Assembly: GCA_937988735.1 (NCBI GenBank)
Contig: CALKHQ010000337.1
Coordinates: forward strand, 1-49,122
Source of the DNA: an uncultured Alphaproteobacteria bacterium
Lineage (GTDB): Bacteria > Pseudomonadota > Alphaproteobacteria > CALKHQ01
Length of the DNA stretch: 49,122 nucleotides
Direction: 5' to 3'
Shown one piece after another: positions 17,546-25,681 of the stretch. The position numbers and the translations under genes are program-made. Under the pieces are notes generated by a model. The model saw only the letters and a program-made list of their open reading frames with translations. It ran no database searches and was not told the DNA's origin. Position 1 is the first letter of the stretch. The number at the start of each line of letters is the position of its first letter.

Positions 17546-17859
17546 TGAGGTTCTCCTTCGATCGGTGTCCGTGCGCCGTCGCCGGACCGGCGACGCTGCC
17601 GGAAGGACGAACGGGGCGGCGCCGTTCCGACAGGCGAGACAGGGCGACCTGCACGTCCAGGGCCACGCCGGCCGCGCTCAGCGCCGGTCCGGCACCCGGG
17701 CGCCGAGGTCGGTGAGGAGGTCGTCGCCGGCGCCGTGGCCGCGCACGTGGAAGAAGCCGGCGTCGCGGCAGGCCTGCCCGGTCTCTGCCGCCAGCCGCTT
17801 CCGTATGGTCAACGCCATGCTGTTGGCGCTGCGGGACCCGGGCTGAACCCGGGCCTGGT
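17546..17859. other. Gap between hydrolase and dapB: remnant plus hairpin
   Basis: This 314-bp stretch holds no intact gene. It contains the short 2-oxoglutarate-oxygenase remnant (17678-17818) and, next to the dapB stop, a self-complementary CCCGGG-N5-CCCGGG (17837-17853). The latter could form a 6-bp hairpin but has no U tract. The rest shows no recognisable signal. Confidence 0.5.
17678..17818 (-). pseudogene. N-terminal remnant of a 2-oxoglutarate/Fe(II) oxygenase (isopenicillin-N-synthase-like)
   Basis: A 46-codon open frame encodes LAAETGQACRDAGFFHVRGHG, which closely fits the N-terminal block of the non-haem dioxygenase family, where A-C-R-x-x-G-F-F-x-V-x-G-H-G is typical. The frame stops 25 codons after that block, and none of the later iron-binding (HxD...H) part is seen downstream. 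It is probably a truncated, non-functional remnant left by a deletion next to dapB. A small real protein cannot be ruled out, but no ribosome-binding site is evident before the ATG at 17818. Confidence 0.6.
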
Positions 17860-18690
17860 TCAGAGGCCGAGCACGTCGGCGATGCCGTAGAGACCCGGCT
17901 TCTGGCCGGCGGCCCACTTGGCCGCGCGCAGCGCGCCCTGGGCGAAGATGCTGCGGTCGGCGGCGATGTGGGCAAGCTCGATACGCTCGTCGGGCCCGGC
18001 GAAGATCACCTTGTGCTCGCCCACCACCGTGCCGCCGCGCAGGGTCGCGAAGCCGATGTCGCCGTCGCGCCGCGGGCCGGTATGGCCGTCGCGGACCGCC
18101 TGGCGGACGGTGGCGAGATCCACGCCGCGCCCTTCCGCCGCGGCGCGGCCGAGGGCGAGCGCCGTGCCGGACGGCGCGTCCACCTTGCGCCGGTGGTGCA
18201 TCTCGAGGATCTCGATGTCCCACTCCGGGCCCAGGGTCGCGGCGATCTGGCGGGTCAGCGCGCTCAGCAGCGCCACCCCGATGCTCATGTTGGCGGCATA
18301 GACGATGGCGGTGTGCCGCGCCGCCCGCTCCAGCGCCGCTTCCTGCTGCGGGTCGAGGCCGGTGGTGCCGATGACGTGGGCGCAGCGCGCCTGGGCGGCG
18401 AGCGCCGCATGCTCCACGGTGGCCGCGGGCGCGGAGAACTCCAGCGCGACGTCGGCCTGGGCGAACAGGGGCGCCGTGTCGCTGGTGGCGACGATGCCCA
18501 GCGAGCCGATGCCGGCAAGCGCGCCGAGGTCGCTGCCCTCCTCGGGCGCGCCCGGTTCCACCGACCCGCCCACCAGCCGCACCTGCGCGTCCGCTGCCGC
18601 GGCGCGCACCAGCATCCGGCCCATACGGCCGGCGCAGCCGATCACGGCGACGCGGATCGGGTCCGTCCGCTCCACCGCCGCTTGCGTCAT
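17860..18690 (-). CDS. dapB: 4-hydroxy-tetrahydrodipicolinate reductase
   Basis: The 276-residue enzyme reduces the lysine and diaminopimelate precursor with NAD(P)H. Seen in order are the Rossmann loop GCAGRMG (18-24), VIGTTGL, the catalytic stretch EMHHRRKVDAPSGTAL with His165 and Lys169, and the conserved C-terminal end. A clear ribosome-binding site (GGGAGAAGG) precedes the ATG at 18690. It is transcribed away from the MFS gene across 103 bp. That gap contains the exact motif TGACAAAGT at 18734-18742. Confidence 0.96.
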   Translation of the reverse strand: MTQAAVERTDPIRVAVIGCAGRMGRMLVRAAAADAQVRLVGGSVEPGAPEEGSDLGALAGIGSLGIVATSDTAPLFAQADVALEFSAPAATVEHAALAAQARCAHVIGTTGLDPQQEAALERAARHTAIVYAANMSIGVALLSALTRQIAATLGPEWDIEILEMHHRRKVDAPSGTALALGRAAAEGRGVDLATVRQAVRDGHTGPRRDGDIGFATLRGGTVVGEHKVIFAGPDERIELAHIAADRSIFAQGALRAAKWAAGQKPGLYGIADVLGL

Positions 18691-18793
18691 GCAACCTTCT
18701 CCCGCTTTCGGTCTACCGCCCCGGCCCGAAAAGTGACAAAGTTCGCTCGCGATGACCAGCCGCAACCAGCACCTCCTTTTCTAGGCCGCGCCC

Positions 18794-20095
18794 ATGGCCA
18801 TCGTCGTCTCGATCGGCGCCCTGCTGCTGAGCGTGTTCCTGCTGGTCAGCGGCAACGGCCTGCTCGGCACCCTGCTCGCGGTCCGGATGAACGACGGCCA
18901 GACACCGGCCCAGCTCATCGGCCTGGTGCTGTCCTGCTATTCCGTCGGCTTCGTCGCCGGGGCCTATTCCGCCGGCCGGATCATCAGCCGCGTCGGCCAC
19001 ATCCGCAGCTTCGCCGCCTTTGCCGCCTTTGCCTGCACGGCAATCCTGGTGCACAGCATCGCGCAGGACCTGGTGCTGTGGGCGGCGCTGCGCGTGCTCA
19101 CCGGCTTCTCGATCGCCGCCATGTTCATGGTGACGGAAAGCTGGCTCAACGAGCGCGCGACCAATGCGGTGCGCGGGCTGATGCTCAGCGTCTACATGGT
19201 GTGCAACTACACCGCGTCGGGCGCCGGCCAGTTCCTGCTCAACGCCGGCCCGGTCGAGGGCTCGGTCCTGTTCACCTACGCCGGCATCCTCACCGTGCTG
19301 TCGCTGGTGCCGCTGGCGCTGACGTCCAGCGCGCAGCCGCAGATCCCGGAGCGCCGGCGGTTCGGCGTCGCGCGCCTCTACCGCGTCTCCCCGCTCGCCC
19401 TTGTCAGCGCCATCACCGTCGGCATTTCCACCGGCGGTTTCGGCTCGATGGGACCGGTGTTCGCCCAGGCGGTCGGGCTCGACGTCGATCAGGTGTCGCT
19501 GTTCATGGGTTTCGGCGTCATCGCCGGGCTGCTGCTGCAGTTTCCGATCGGCCTGCTGTCCGACCGGATGGACCGCCGCATCCTGATCCTCGCGGGCAAC
19601 GCTGTCGGGGCGGCGCTGGCGCTCGCCATCTTCTTCCTCGCCTGGACCAGCGACAACGCCCCGCCCTTCGTCTGGCTGCTGGTCGTCACCTGCGCCTGCA
19701 TGTCGGTGCAGTACGTGCTCTATCCGCTGTGCGTTGCCCATGCCAACGACTTCGCCAAGCCGGGCGAATCGACGGGCGTAGCCGGCGGCCTGCTGATGGC
19801 GTGGGGTGCGGGCACCATCTTCGGCCCGATCATCGGTTCGAGCGCGATGGAGCTGCTGGGGCCGCCGGCACTGTGGCTGTCGACGACCGTGCTGCTGGCG
19901 CTGACGGCCGCCTATGCCGGCTGGCGGATGAGCCGGCGGCCGACGGTGGAAGAGACGGTGCCGTTCGTGCCCACGCCGGTGATCGCGACCCCGGTGGCGG
20001 TGGAGCTCGACCCGCGCGCGACCCCGGCGGCCAACGAGGACGCGTCGCCGCCGGGGGTGGAGCCGGTGGCGGACGCGGCCGAGGAGAGCCGGTGA
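18794..20095 (+). CDS. MFS transporter (YcaD-like)
   Basis: The 433-residue membrane protein has 12 likely helices, the MFS-type loop GLLSDRMDRR after helix 6-7 and a polar, Pro-rich tail of about 45 residues. It fits the UMF/YcaD-like group, whose substrate is unknown. The stop overlaps the GTG start of the Sel1-repeat protein by four bases, so the two may be translated together. No strong ribosome-binding site was seen before the ATG at 18794. Confidence 0.87.
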   Translation: MAIVVSIGALLLSVFLLVSGNGLLGTLLAVRMNDGQTPAQLIGLVLSCYSVGFVAGAYSAGRIISRVGHIRSFAAFAAFACTAILVHSIAQDLVLWAALRVLTGFSIAAMFMVTESWLNERATNAVRGLMLSVYMVCNYTASGAGQFLLNAGPVEGSVLFTYAGILTVLSLVPLALTSSAQPQIPERRRFGVARLYRVSPLALVSAITVGISTGGFGSMGPVFAQAVGLDVDQVSLFMGFGVIAGLLLQFPIGLLSDRMDRRILILAGNAVGAALALAIFFLAWTSDNAPPFVWLLVVTCACMSVQYVLYPLCVAHANDFAKPGESTGVAGGLLMAWGAGTIFGPIIGSSAMELLGPPALWLSTTVLLALTAAYAGWRMSRRPTVEETVPFVPTPVIATPVAVELDPRATPAANEDASPPGVEPVADAAEESR

Positions 20096-21213
20096 GGGGC
20101 ATCGGTCGCGCACTCGGGCTCGTGCTGGCGTTGTGCCACCTCGCCGCGCCGGCGCAAGCCGATTTCGCCGCCGGCTATGCCGCCTTCCAGGCCGGCGACT
20201 ACGCCGAGGCGTGGAGCCAGCTCGAGCCGGAGGCGGAGGCGGGCGACCGGCGGGCGCAGTTCCTTCTCGGCGAGATGCTGCTGCGGGGCCTCGGGCGGGG
20301 GGCCGACAGCGCCGCCGCTGCCGGCTGGTTCGAGCGCGCCGTGCGCGAGCCCGACCCCGACCGCTATGCCCTCTACGCGCTCGCCTCGCAGTATTTCAAC
20401 GGCGACGGCGTGGACCGCGATGTCGCGCGGGCGATGGCGCTCTACGAGCGGGCTGCGGACCTTGGCGACGTCGATGCCATGCGCTCGCTGGCCGCGATCC
20501 ACGCCCGCGGCGAGGATGTGCCTCAGGACCTGAACGCGGCGTTGCGCTGGCTGTTTCTTGCCGCGCAGAGCGGGGAGCCGGCGGCAGTGGAGCGGTTCAA
20601 CCGCCTTGCCGGCGTGGCCGGGCGCGTTCCTCCCTTTTCCGGCAGCTGGACGGCGATCGCCTATGTCGCGCCGGCCGACCATCCGAGCTGGCCGGCCAGT
20701 CCGGAATTCCTGCCCGGGCTGATCGGCGCCCGCCTGACCATCGGCGAGCGCAGCTTTGCCATGCCCGGCCGCGCGAGCTGCCCGCGCCCCGCCTTCGTCT
20801 CCGGCACCACCAGCGGCGCCGCGCTGTCGGCGTCGATGGCCGGGGCGCTGCCCTATGGCGCCCTGGCGGCCGACGACACCTCACCGCTGACGACGCTGAT
20901 GGTCACCTGCGACGGCGCGCTGGCGGCGACCATCGTGCGGCTCGCCGACGGGCGCCTGCTGCTGTCCGCACTCGGCGGCGCGCTCCTGTTCGAGTCCGCC
21001 CCGTCGGCGACGGTGGCGGAGGCGCAGCGCCTGCTGACGGCGATCGGCTACCAGCCCGGCCCCGTCGACGGCATCTTCGGGCCGCGGACGGGGGCGGCGC
21101 TGCAGGCGTTCCAGACCGACTCGGGGCTGCTTGCCACCGGCGCGTTCGACGACGCCACGATGTTCGCGCTCGCCGCGCGTGCGGCGGCGGCTCAGGGCGA
21201 GCGGGCCCAATGA
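20092..21213 (+). CDS. Exported Sel1-repeat / peptidoglycan-binding protein
   Basis: The 373-residue protein begins with GTG inside the MFS stop. A signal peptide runs to about APAQA-D at residue 23. Three or four Sel1-type helical repeats follow at about 40-170 (for example AQFLLGEMLLRGLG and ALASQYFNGDGV). The C-terminal peptidoglycan-binding domain is at about 305-360, with IGYQPGPVDGIFGPRTGAALQAFQ. It probably sits in the periplasm and touches the cell wall as a scaffold. The middle part (about 180-300) is not recognised. It lies upstream of the outer-membrane transporter gene tpsB, separated by 246 bp. Confidence 0.85.
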   Translation: MRGIGRALGLVLALCHLAAPAQADFAAGYAAFQAGDYAEAWSQLEPEAEAGDRRAQFLLGEMLLRGLGRGADSAAAAGWFERAVREPDPDRYALYALASQYFNGDGVDRDVARAMALYERAADLGDVDAMRSLAAIHARGEDVPQDLNAALRWLFLAAQSGEPAAVERFNRLAGVAGRVPPFSGSWTAIAYVAPADHPSWPASPEFLPGLIGARLTIGERSFAMPGRASCPRPAFVSGTTSGAALSASMAGALPYGALAADDTSPLTTLMVTCDGALAATIVRLADGRLLLSALGGALLFESAPSATVAEAQRLLTAIGYQPGPVDGIFGPRTGAALQAFQTDSGLLATGAFDDATMFALAARAAAAQGERAQ

Positions 21214-21459
21214 CCGTTCCGGCGCCGTACAACCGTGGCCGCCAGGCAACGCATCATGGACCTCGCTGCAAGGTATCGCATTCAAATCAATGGCTTAGCA
21301 TGTTGCCCTGTCGCAACAGGCTGTCGGGATATGCCACTGGCGCGATTGACAAAGACGCGAGTCATCAAACAAGGTAACCGCGATTTAATGGAAAATGCCG
21401 GCCTGGCGAGGGAGCGGAGTCCTGCGCCGCTGATCGGCCGGCGCAGGGGCTGGGGCGAG
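21214..21459. promoter_or_regulatory. tpsB leader region with inverted repeats
   Basis: This 246-bp gap is AT-richer than its flanks and holds the probable promoter of tpsB. Visible are a TGTTGC-N6-GCAACA hairpin starting near 21300, TTGACA at 21346-21351 (inside TGACAAAG), and the inverted repeat TGAC-N10-GTCA spanning about 21347-21364. No convincing -10 box was found at 17-bp spacing. Confidence 0.4.
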
Positions 21460-23172
21460 ATGAAGCATGATACCCTTCTCGCGGCGCTCGTCGCCGCGGT
21501 GATGGCCGGCTACGCCGGCGCCGTCATGGCACAGCCGATCGACGCGCTGCCGGGCCCTGCCGACCCTGGCCGCATCGACGAGCAGTTCCAGCCCGGCCTT
21601 CCCGAGCCGCTGTCGCGGCCGGAGGAGCGGCCGGATTCGCCGGAGCTGGAGGCGCCGGAAGGGGCCGAGCTTCAGACCTTCGTGCTGAACGGGGTGGTGG
21701 TCGAGGGCTCCACCGTCTTCTCGCAGGCCGATTTCCAGCCGCTGTTCGCCGACCGTATCGGCCAGTCGGTGTCGCTGGCGGACATCTTCGCGATCGCCAA
21801 CCAGGCGACCGCGCTCTACCGCAACAACGGCTACATCCTGTCCCGCGTGGTGGTGCCGCCGCAGGACATCGTCGGCGGGACGGTGACGCTGCAGGCGGTC
21901 GAGGGCTACATCGCCAACGTCACGATCGAGGGCGACGTCGGCGGCGACCGGTCGCTGCTGGAGGCCTATGGCGCGAAGATCGCGGCAGCGCGTCCGCTGA
22001 ACGCGGCCGATCTCGAGCGCTACCTGCTGCTGGCGGGCGACCTCGCCGGGGCCGACGCCCGCGGCGTGCTCTCGCCGTCGCAGGACACGCCGGGCGCTTC
22101 CGACCTCACCATCGTGATGGAGCACGACTACGTCGACGGCTTCGCCGCCATCGACAACCGCGGGTCGCGGTTCGTCGGCGAGTGGATCGGCACCGCGGGC
22201 GTCGGCCTGAACTCGCTGCTCGGCTTCTACGAGGAGTTCAACCTCACCGTTGCCACCTCCTCCGACTTCAGCGAGCTCGCCTTCGCCGAGTTCGCGGCCA
22301 CGATGCCGGTGGGCACCGAGGGCACTACCATCACGGGCCGTGCCTCGACCTCCTTCTCCGAGCCCGGCGACATCCTGTCCGACGCCGATGTGGACAGCCG
22401 CTCCTGGCGCTTCGTGCTCGAGGGAACCCATCCGGTGATCCGGTCGCGCACCGAGAACCTGTTCGTCTCCGGCCGGTTCGAGTGGAACCACTTCAAGTCC
22501 ACCACCTTCGGCGTCGACCTCAGCGACGACGATCTCCGCGTCCTGCGGGCGTCGGCCACCTACGACTTCGTCGACGACCTCCTGGGTGTGAACCTGATCC
22601 GCGGCACGATCAGCCAGGGGCTGCCGATCCTCGGCGCCAGCGAGTCCGACGATCCGGCGAAGTCGCGGGAGGAAGGCAGCGGCACCTTCACCAAGCTGCA
22701 GATCGACCTGCAGCGGCTGCAGCGAATCGCGCCGGGCCTCAACCTGCTCGTCGCCGCGCAGGGCCAGGTCGCGAGCGGCGCGCTGCTGGCGAGCGAGGAG
22801 TTCGGCGTCGGCGGCCCCAGTGTCGGCCGCGGCTTCAACAGCTCCGAGATCATCGGCGACCACGGGCTGTCGGCGAAGCTGGAGCTGCAGTACGGCCGGT
22901 CGCTCGACAACTACCTCGGCTTCGTCGACAGCTACCAGCTCTACGGCTTCTACGACGCGGGCATCGTGTGGAACGTGGACCAGCCGGAGAACAGCGGCAT
23001 CCCGGCCCAGGACACGCTGCATTCGATCGGTGCCGGCGTGCGGATGAACCTGCTGGACGACATCTCGCTGAACCTGGAGATCGCCCATCGCCTGGGCGCG
23101 AACGACAACAACATCGAGAACCTCGGCCTGAGTGACACCCGCGGCTACCTCAGCGTCATTGCGCGGTTCTGA
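21460..23172 (+). CDS. Two-partner secretion outer-membrane transporter (TpsB/ShlB-FhaC family)
   Basis: The 570-residue protein has a signal peptide with likely cleavage AVMA-Q at 24-25. A POTRA-type region at about 66-150 (LQTFVLNGVVVEGSTVF, YRNNGYILSRVVVPPQD) is followed by a 16-strand-barrel-like C-terminal part ending in a terminal Phe. The motif VGRGFNSSE resembles the conserved RGF of Omp85/TpsB loops. These proteins export a large secreted adhesin or hemolysin (TpsA). No TpsA gene lies in the window. ATG 21460 follows GGGGCGAG; an earlier start would add about 24 residues. Confidence 0.86.
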   Translation: MKHDTLLAALVAAVMAGYAGAVMAQPIDALPGPADPGRIDEQFQPGLPEPLSRPEERPDSPELEAPEGAELQTFVLNGVVVEGSTVFSQADFQPLFADRIGQSVSLADIFAIANQATALYRNNGYILSRVVVPPQDIVGGTVTLQAVEGYIANVTIEGDVGGDRSLLEAYGAKIAAARPLNAADLERYLLLAGDLAGADARGVLSPSQDTPGASDLTIVMEHDYVDGFAAIDNRGSRFVGEWIGTAGVGLNSLLGFYEEFNLTVATSSDFSELAFAEFAATMPVGTEGTTITGRASTSFSEPGDILSDADVDSRSWRFVLEGTHPVIRSRTENLFVSGRFEWNHFKSTTFGVDLSDDDLRVLRASATYDFVDDLLGVNLIRGTISQGLPILGASESDDPAKSREEGSGTFTKLQIDLQRLQRIAPGLNLLVAAQGQVASGALLASEEFGVGGPSVGRGFNSSEIIGDHGLSAKLELQYGRSLDNYLGFVDSYQLYGFYDAGIVWNVDQPENSGIPAQDTLHSIGAGVRMNLLDDISLNLEIAHRLGANDNNIENLGLSDTRGYLSVIARF

Positions 23173-23176
23173 GCGG

Positions 23177-23854
23177 GTGACGGGTGTGCGGCGGGCGGCC
23201 GGCGCGCTGATCCTGGCGCTGGCGGTCGTCCTGCCGGCGCCGGGCCGGGCGACGGTGCCCGGCGACGCGCCGGTATCCGGCGCGGAAGCGCCCGACGCCG
23301 GGGCGGAGGCGCCTGCGCCCCGCATCTCCGGCTTCCGCTCCGCCGCCTTCGGCGATGACGAAAGCGCGGTGCGCCGCGCCATCTACCGGGATTTCGGGCT
23401 GGCCGGCGACGATGTCGTCCGCACCCGCAACGACCTCGAGCAGACCACCGTGCTGTCGATCGCGGTGGACGACCTGATTCCGGACGCGGGCCGGGCGCGG
23501 GTCAGCTACGTGCTCGGCCGGGGCGGCCGCCTGATCCAGGTGACCGTGCTGTGGGGACTCGACATCGACCCGTCAGTGCAGACGGTGGACCTGGAGGCGG
23601 CTGCCGCGCTGCTGATGGGCTACTTCGGCGAGCAGGGATACGTGTCGGAGGGCGGGCCGGCCCCGGTGGCCTTCGTCGACGGCAGCAACCTGCTGTTCTA
23701 TGCGCGCGATGCCGAGGGCGGGGGCCTCGCCCTCAGCGCACTGCCGCGCCGCGACCCGGAGGCGCCGGCGGACGCACCGCCGATCCTGCGGCTCGCCTAC
23801 ACCGCCGACGTCGCCAACCCGGACGTGTTCCGCGCGCCGTCGATCACGCCCTGA
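23177..23854 (+). CDS. Exported hypothetical protein downstream of tpsB
   Basis: I do not recognise this 225-residue protein. A GTG start lies four bases after the tpsB stop, and a signal peptide is evident (LILALAVVLPAPGRA). A Pro/Ala-rich linker (about 25-50) precedes a folded part with acidic, beta-rich stretches such as VSYVLGRGGRLIQVTVLWGLDID. It has no Cys or membrane anchor. Tight spacing to tpsB suggests a periplasmic accessory of that secretion system or a co-transcribed partner; this is inference. It converges on the LapG-like gene with 45 bp between stops. Confidence 0.7.
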   Translation: MTGVRRAAGALILALAVVLPAPGRATVPGDAPVSGAEAPDAGAEAPAPRISGFRSAAFGDDESAVRRAIYRDFGLAGDDVVRTRNDLEQTTVLSIAVDDLIPDAGRARVSYVLGRGGRLIQVTVLWGLDIDPSVQTVDLEAAAALLMGYFGEQGYVSEGGPAPVAFVDGSNLLFYARDAEGGGLALSALPRRDPEAPADAPPILRLAYTADVANPDVFRAPSITP

Positions 23855-23899
23855 GACACTGCGGACGCCCGCTGCCGCGGGGACAGACGCTGCGCCCCG

Positions 23900-24643
23900 T
23901 CAGCTGTGGCGCCACCACATCGTCTCGTTGACGCTGTAGTACGGCCGGTAGTGGCGGATGGAGTCGACGCGCACCACCTGCTCGATCTGGTTGTCCAGCA
24001 GATAGGCGACGCCCTCGTGATAGATCACCAGCACCGCGTGCACGAGGTTGAGGTTGGTGTCATGCACGATCGCGATGCGCATCTCCTCGTTGGAGAAGCC
24101 GAGCTGGCGCAGCGTCATGAACTTGGCGATCGCATAGTCCTCGCAGTCGCCGCTGCGGTCGAAGAACTCGCCCGGCGTCGCCCAGTAGTCGGTGACGCCG
24201 TAGTTGTCGATGTCCTCAATGTAGCGGGCGCTGTTCATCCGCCGGTTGACCTCGACGATCTGGCTCCACCGGTCCAGGCCGCGCAGGCTTTCGATGAACA
24301 CGCCCCACTGCTGGAGCTTGCAGCTATCGCCCGGGGCGCATTCCTGGTGCATCCGCGCCCGCTCGGCGTCATGGGCGCTCAGCACGTGCGTCCACTTGGT
24401 GAACGGGGACAGGTCGGTGCTGGGCATGCCGGGCGCGCCGAACAGCGGTGGCGCCATCCCCGACAGGTCGACCGCGCCGGCACCGGCGGCAGCGGACAGC
24501 ATCGTTGCCGCGGCGAAGGCCCCGGCCGCCAGGCCCCCGAGCCGGGACCGGGGCGCCCGCCCCGTGACCGCCCGGGGAGAGAACGCGCGCTCGGGCAGGC
24601 GACGCCGGAGCGCGTTTTGTGCTTTCTGCAGCGCATTCATCAT
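23900..24643 (-). CDS. Transglutaminase-like cysteine protease (BTLCP/LapG-type)
   Basis: The 247-residue protein has a basic N-terminus, then a hydrophobic export signal at about 36-58. The catalytic residues of the bacterial transglutaminase-like cysteine protease family are visible: Cys167 (RSGDCEDYAIAK), His202 (LVHAVLVI) and Asp217 (LLDNQ). LapG-type members are periplasmic proteases that cut the N-terminal retention module of surface adhesins and are controlled by c-di-GMP through a LapD-like protein. No LapD homologue or calcium-binding site was identified here. Start ATG 24643 or 24640 is ambiguous. Confidence 0.85.
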   Translation of the reverse strand: MMNALQKAQNALRRRLPERAFSPRAVTGRAPRSRLGGLAAGAFAAATMLSAAAGAGAVDLSGMAPPLFGAPGMPSTDLSPFTKWTHVLSAHDAERARMHQECAPGDSCKLQQWGVFIESLRGLDRWSQIVEVNRRMNSARYIEDIDNYGVTDYWATPGEFFDRSGDCEDYAIAKFMTLRQLGFSNEEMRIAIVHDTNLNLVHAVLVIYHEGVAYLLDNQIEQVVRVDSIRHYRPYYSVNETMWWRHS

Positions 24644-24770
24644 GCGCCGATTGTGGCGCAGACGGTTTAATGGACGATGAAATCAGTGTCACCAACGCTG
24701 CCTGCAAGTGACAGTTTGTAACGAATTGCAGCGCCGGCCAGCGGGGTCCCGGTGCCGCGCGGTCGCCGCC

Positions 24771-25382
24771 TCAGTGCACGGGCGCGATGGCGGGCATGCC
24801 CGCGGCTCCGGGCAGCGCGCCGTTGCCGATGCCGGTGTCGATCGGCCGGATCCCGGCGTCGGCGGTGACGGTCAGCGTTGCCGGCACCGCCGCGTGGGCG
24901 CAGGTGCTGCCTTCCGGAATCCAGCCCAGCATCACGGTCACCTCGCGGCTGCCAGGCGCCAGCGGCACGTCGCGGATCGCGGTGGCAACGCCATGGCCGC
25001 CGGCGAAGGCCTCGGCAACCGGCAGGCCGTCGAGCAGCACCAGGTCGGGCGTCACGTCCACCGCGGTCATCAGGTTCTCCGGCGCATCGGCCGCCGGCGC
25101 CCAGATCAGCCGGAAATGCCCGGTCGCCGGCCACCCGGCCTGCTGCGCGATCGCGAAGCTGTGCGGGCCGGTGCGGGTCATCGGAACCGTGGTCACGCCG
25201 ACCGGCCCCTCGACGGCGACATGGGCCTCGGCCAGTTCCAGGTCCTGGCAGAAGCCGGCGCCGATTTCCATCGGCACGGTCATCATCGGATCCAGGTCCA
25301 TCATGACGGGGGCATCGGGGTCGGCAAGGGCGGTGCCGGACAGGAGGACGGCCGCAACGCCGGAGGCAATCAGCGCTTTCAT
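24771..25382 (-). CDS. Exported hypothetical protein
   Basis: I do not recognise this 203-residue protein. A signal peptide ends near ALA-D at residue 21. The mature protein has beta-rich strands (SREVTVMLGWIPEGSTC) and two Cys residues, C45 and one near 160, that may form a disulfide. No Shine-Dalgarno sequence is apparent before the ATG at 25382. It is transcribed away from the coxL-like gene. The 127-bp gap to the LapG-like gene is AT-richer and shows no clear signal. Confidence 0.6.
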   Translation of the reverse strand: MKALIASGVAAVLLSGTALADPDAPVMMDLDPMMTVPMEIGAGFCQDLELAEAHVAVEGPVGVTTVPMTRTGPHSFAIAQQAGWPATGHFRLIWAPAADAPENLMTAVDVTPDLVLLDGLPVAEAFAGGHGVATAIRDVPLAPGSREVTVMLGWIPEGSTCAHAAVPATLTVTADAGIRPIDTGIGNGALPGAAGMPAIAPVH

Positions 25383-25681
25383 CGGAGGATCCCGGGCTGT
25401 GAGGGGAGGGCAATGGCGCGCAGGGCGCCGGACAGCCCGTGGGTCGCTTCGTCGCTGCTGGCGGTTCACTGCCTGCGGCCGTTTCCGTGATGTGCGCCCG
25501 GAACGACGGTCGCATCCCGTTTGTCGGCCGTTGATTTGCCGCGCCCGGCCGATCTAGGCTCGCCCCTTGCAATCCATAGCGATCCATCGGATCGTGCCGC
25601 CATGCCGCATCGGCTGTTTGCCCGGCTTCGCGGCCAATCATCACAGCGCATGCGCTCGACGCCAACGGAGGAGGTCTGAAG
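25383..25681. other. Divergent intergenic region, 299 bp
   Basis: It should hold promoters for the exported protein (minus) and the coxL-like gene (plus). The only clear signal is the strong ribosome-binding site GGAGGAGG just before the GTG start at 25682. No operator or terminator was recognised. Confidence 0.4.

Noticed and set aside
17837..17853. CCCGGG-N5-CCCGGG hairpin after dapB
   Set aside because: The stem is only 6 bp and has no U tract; GC-rich DNA gives such pairs often.
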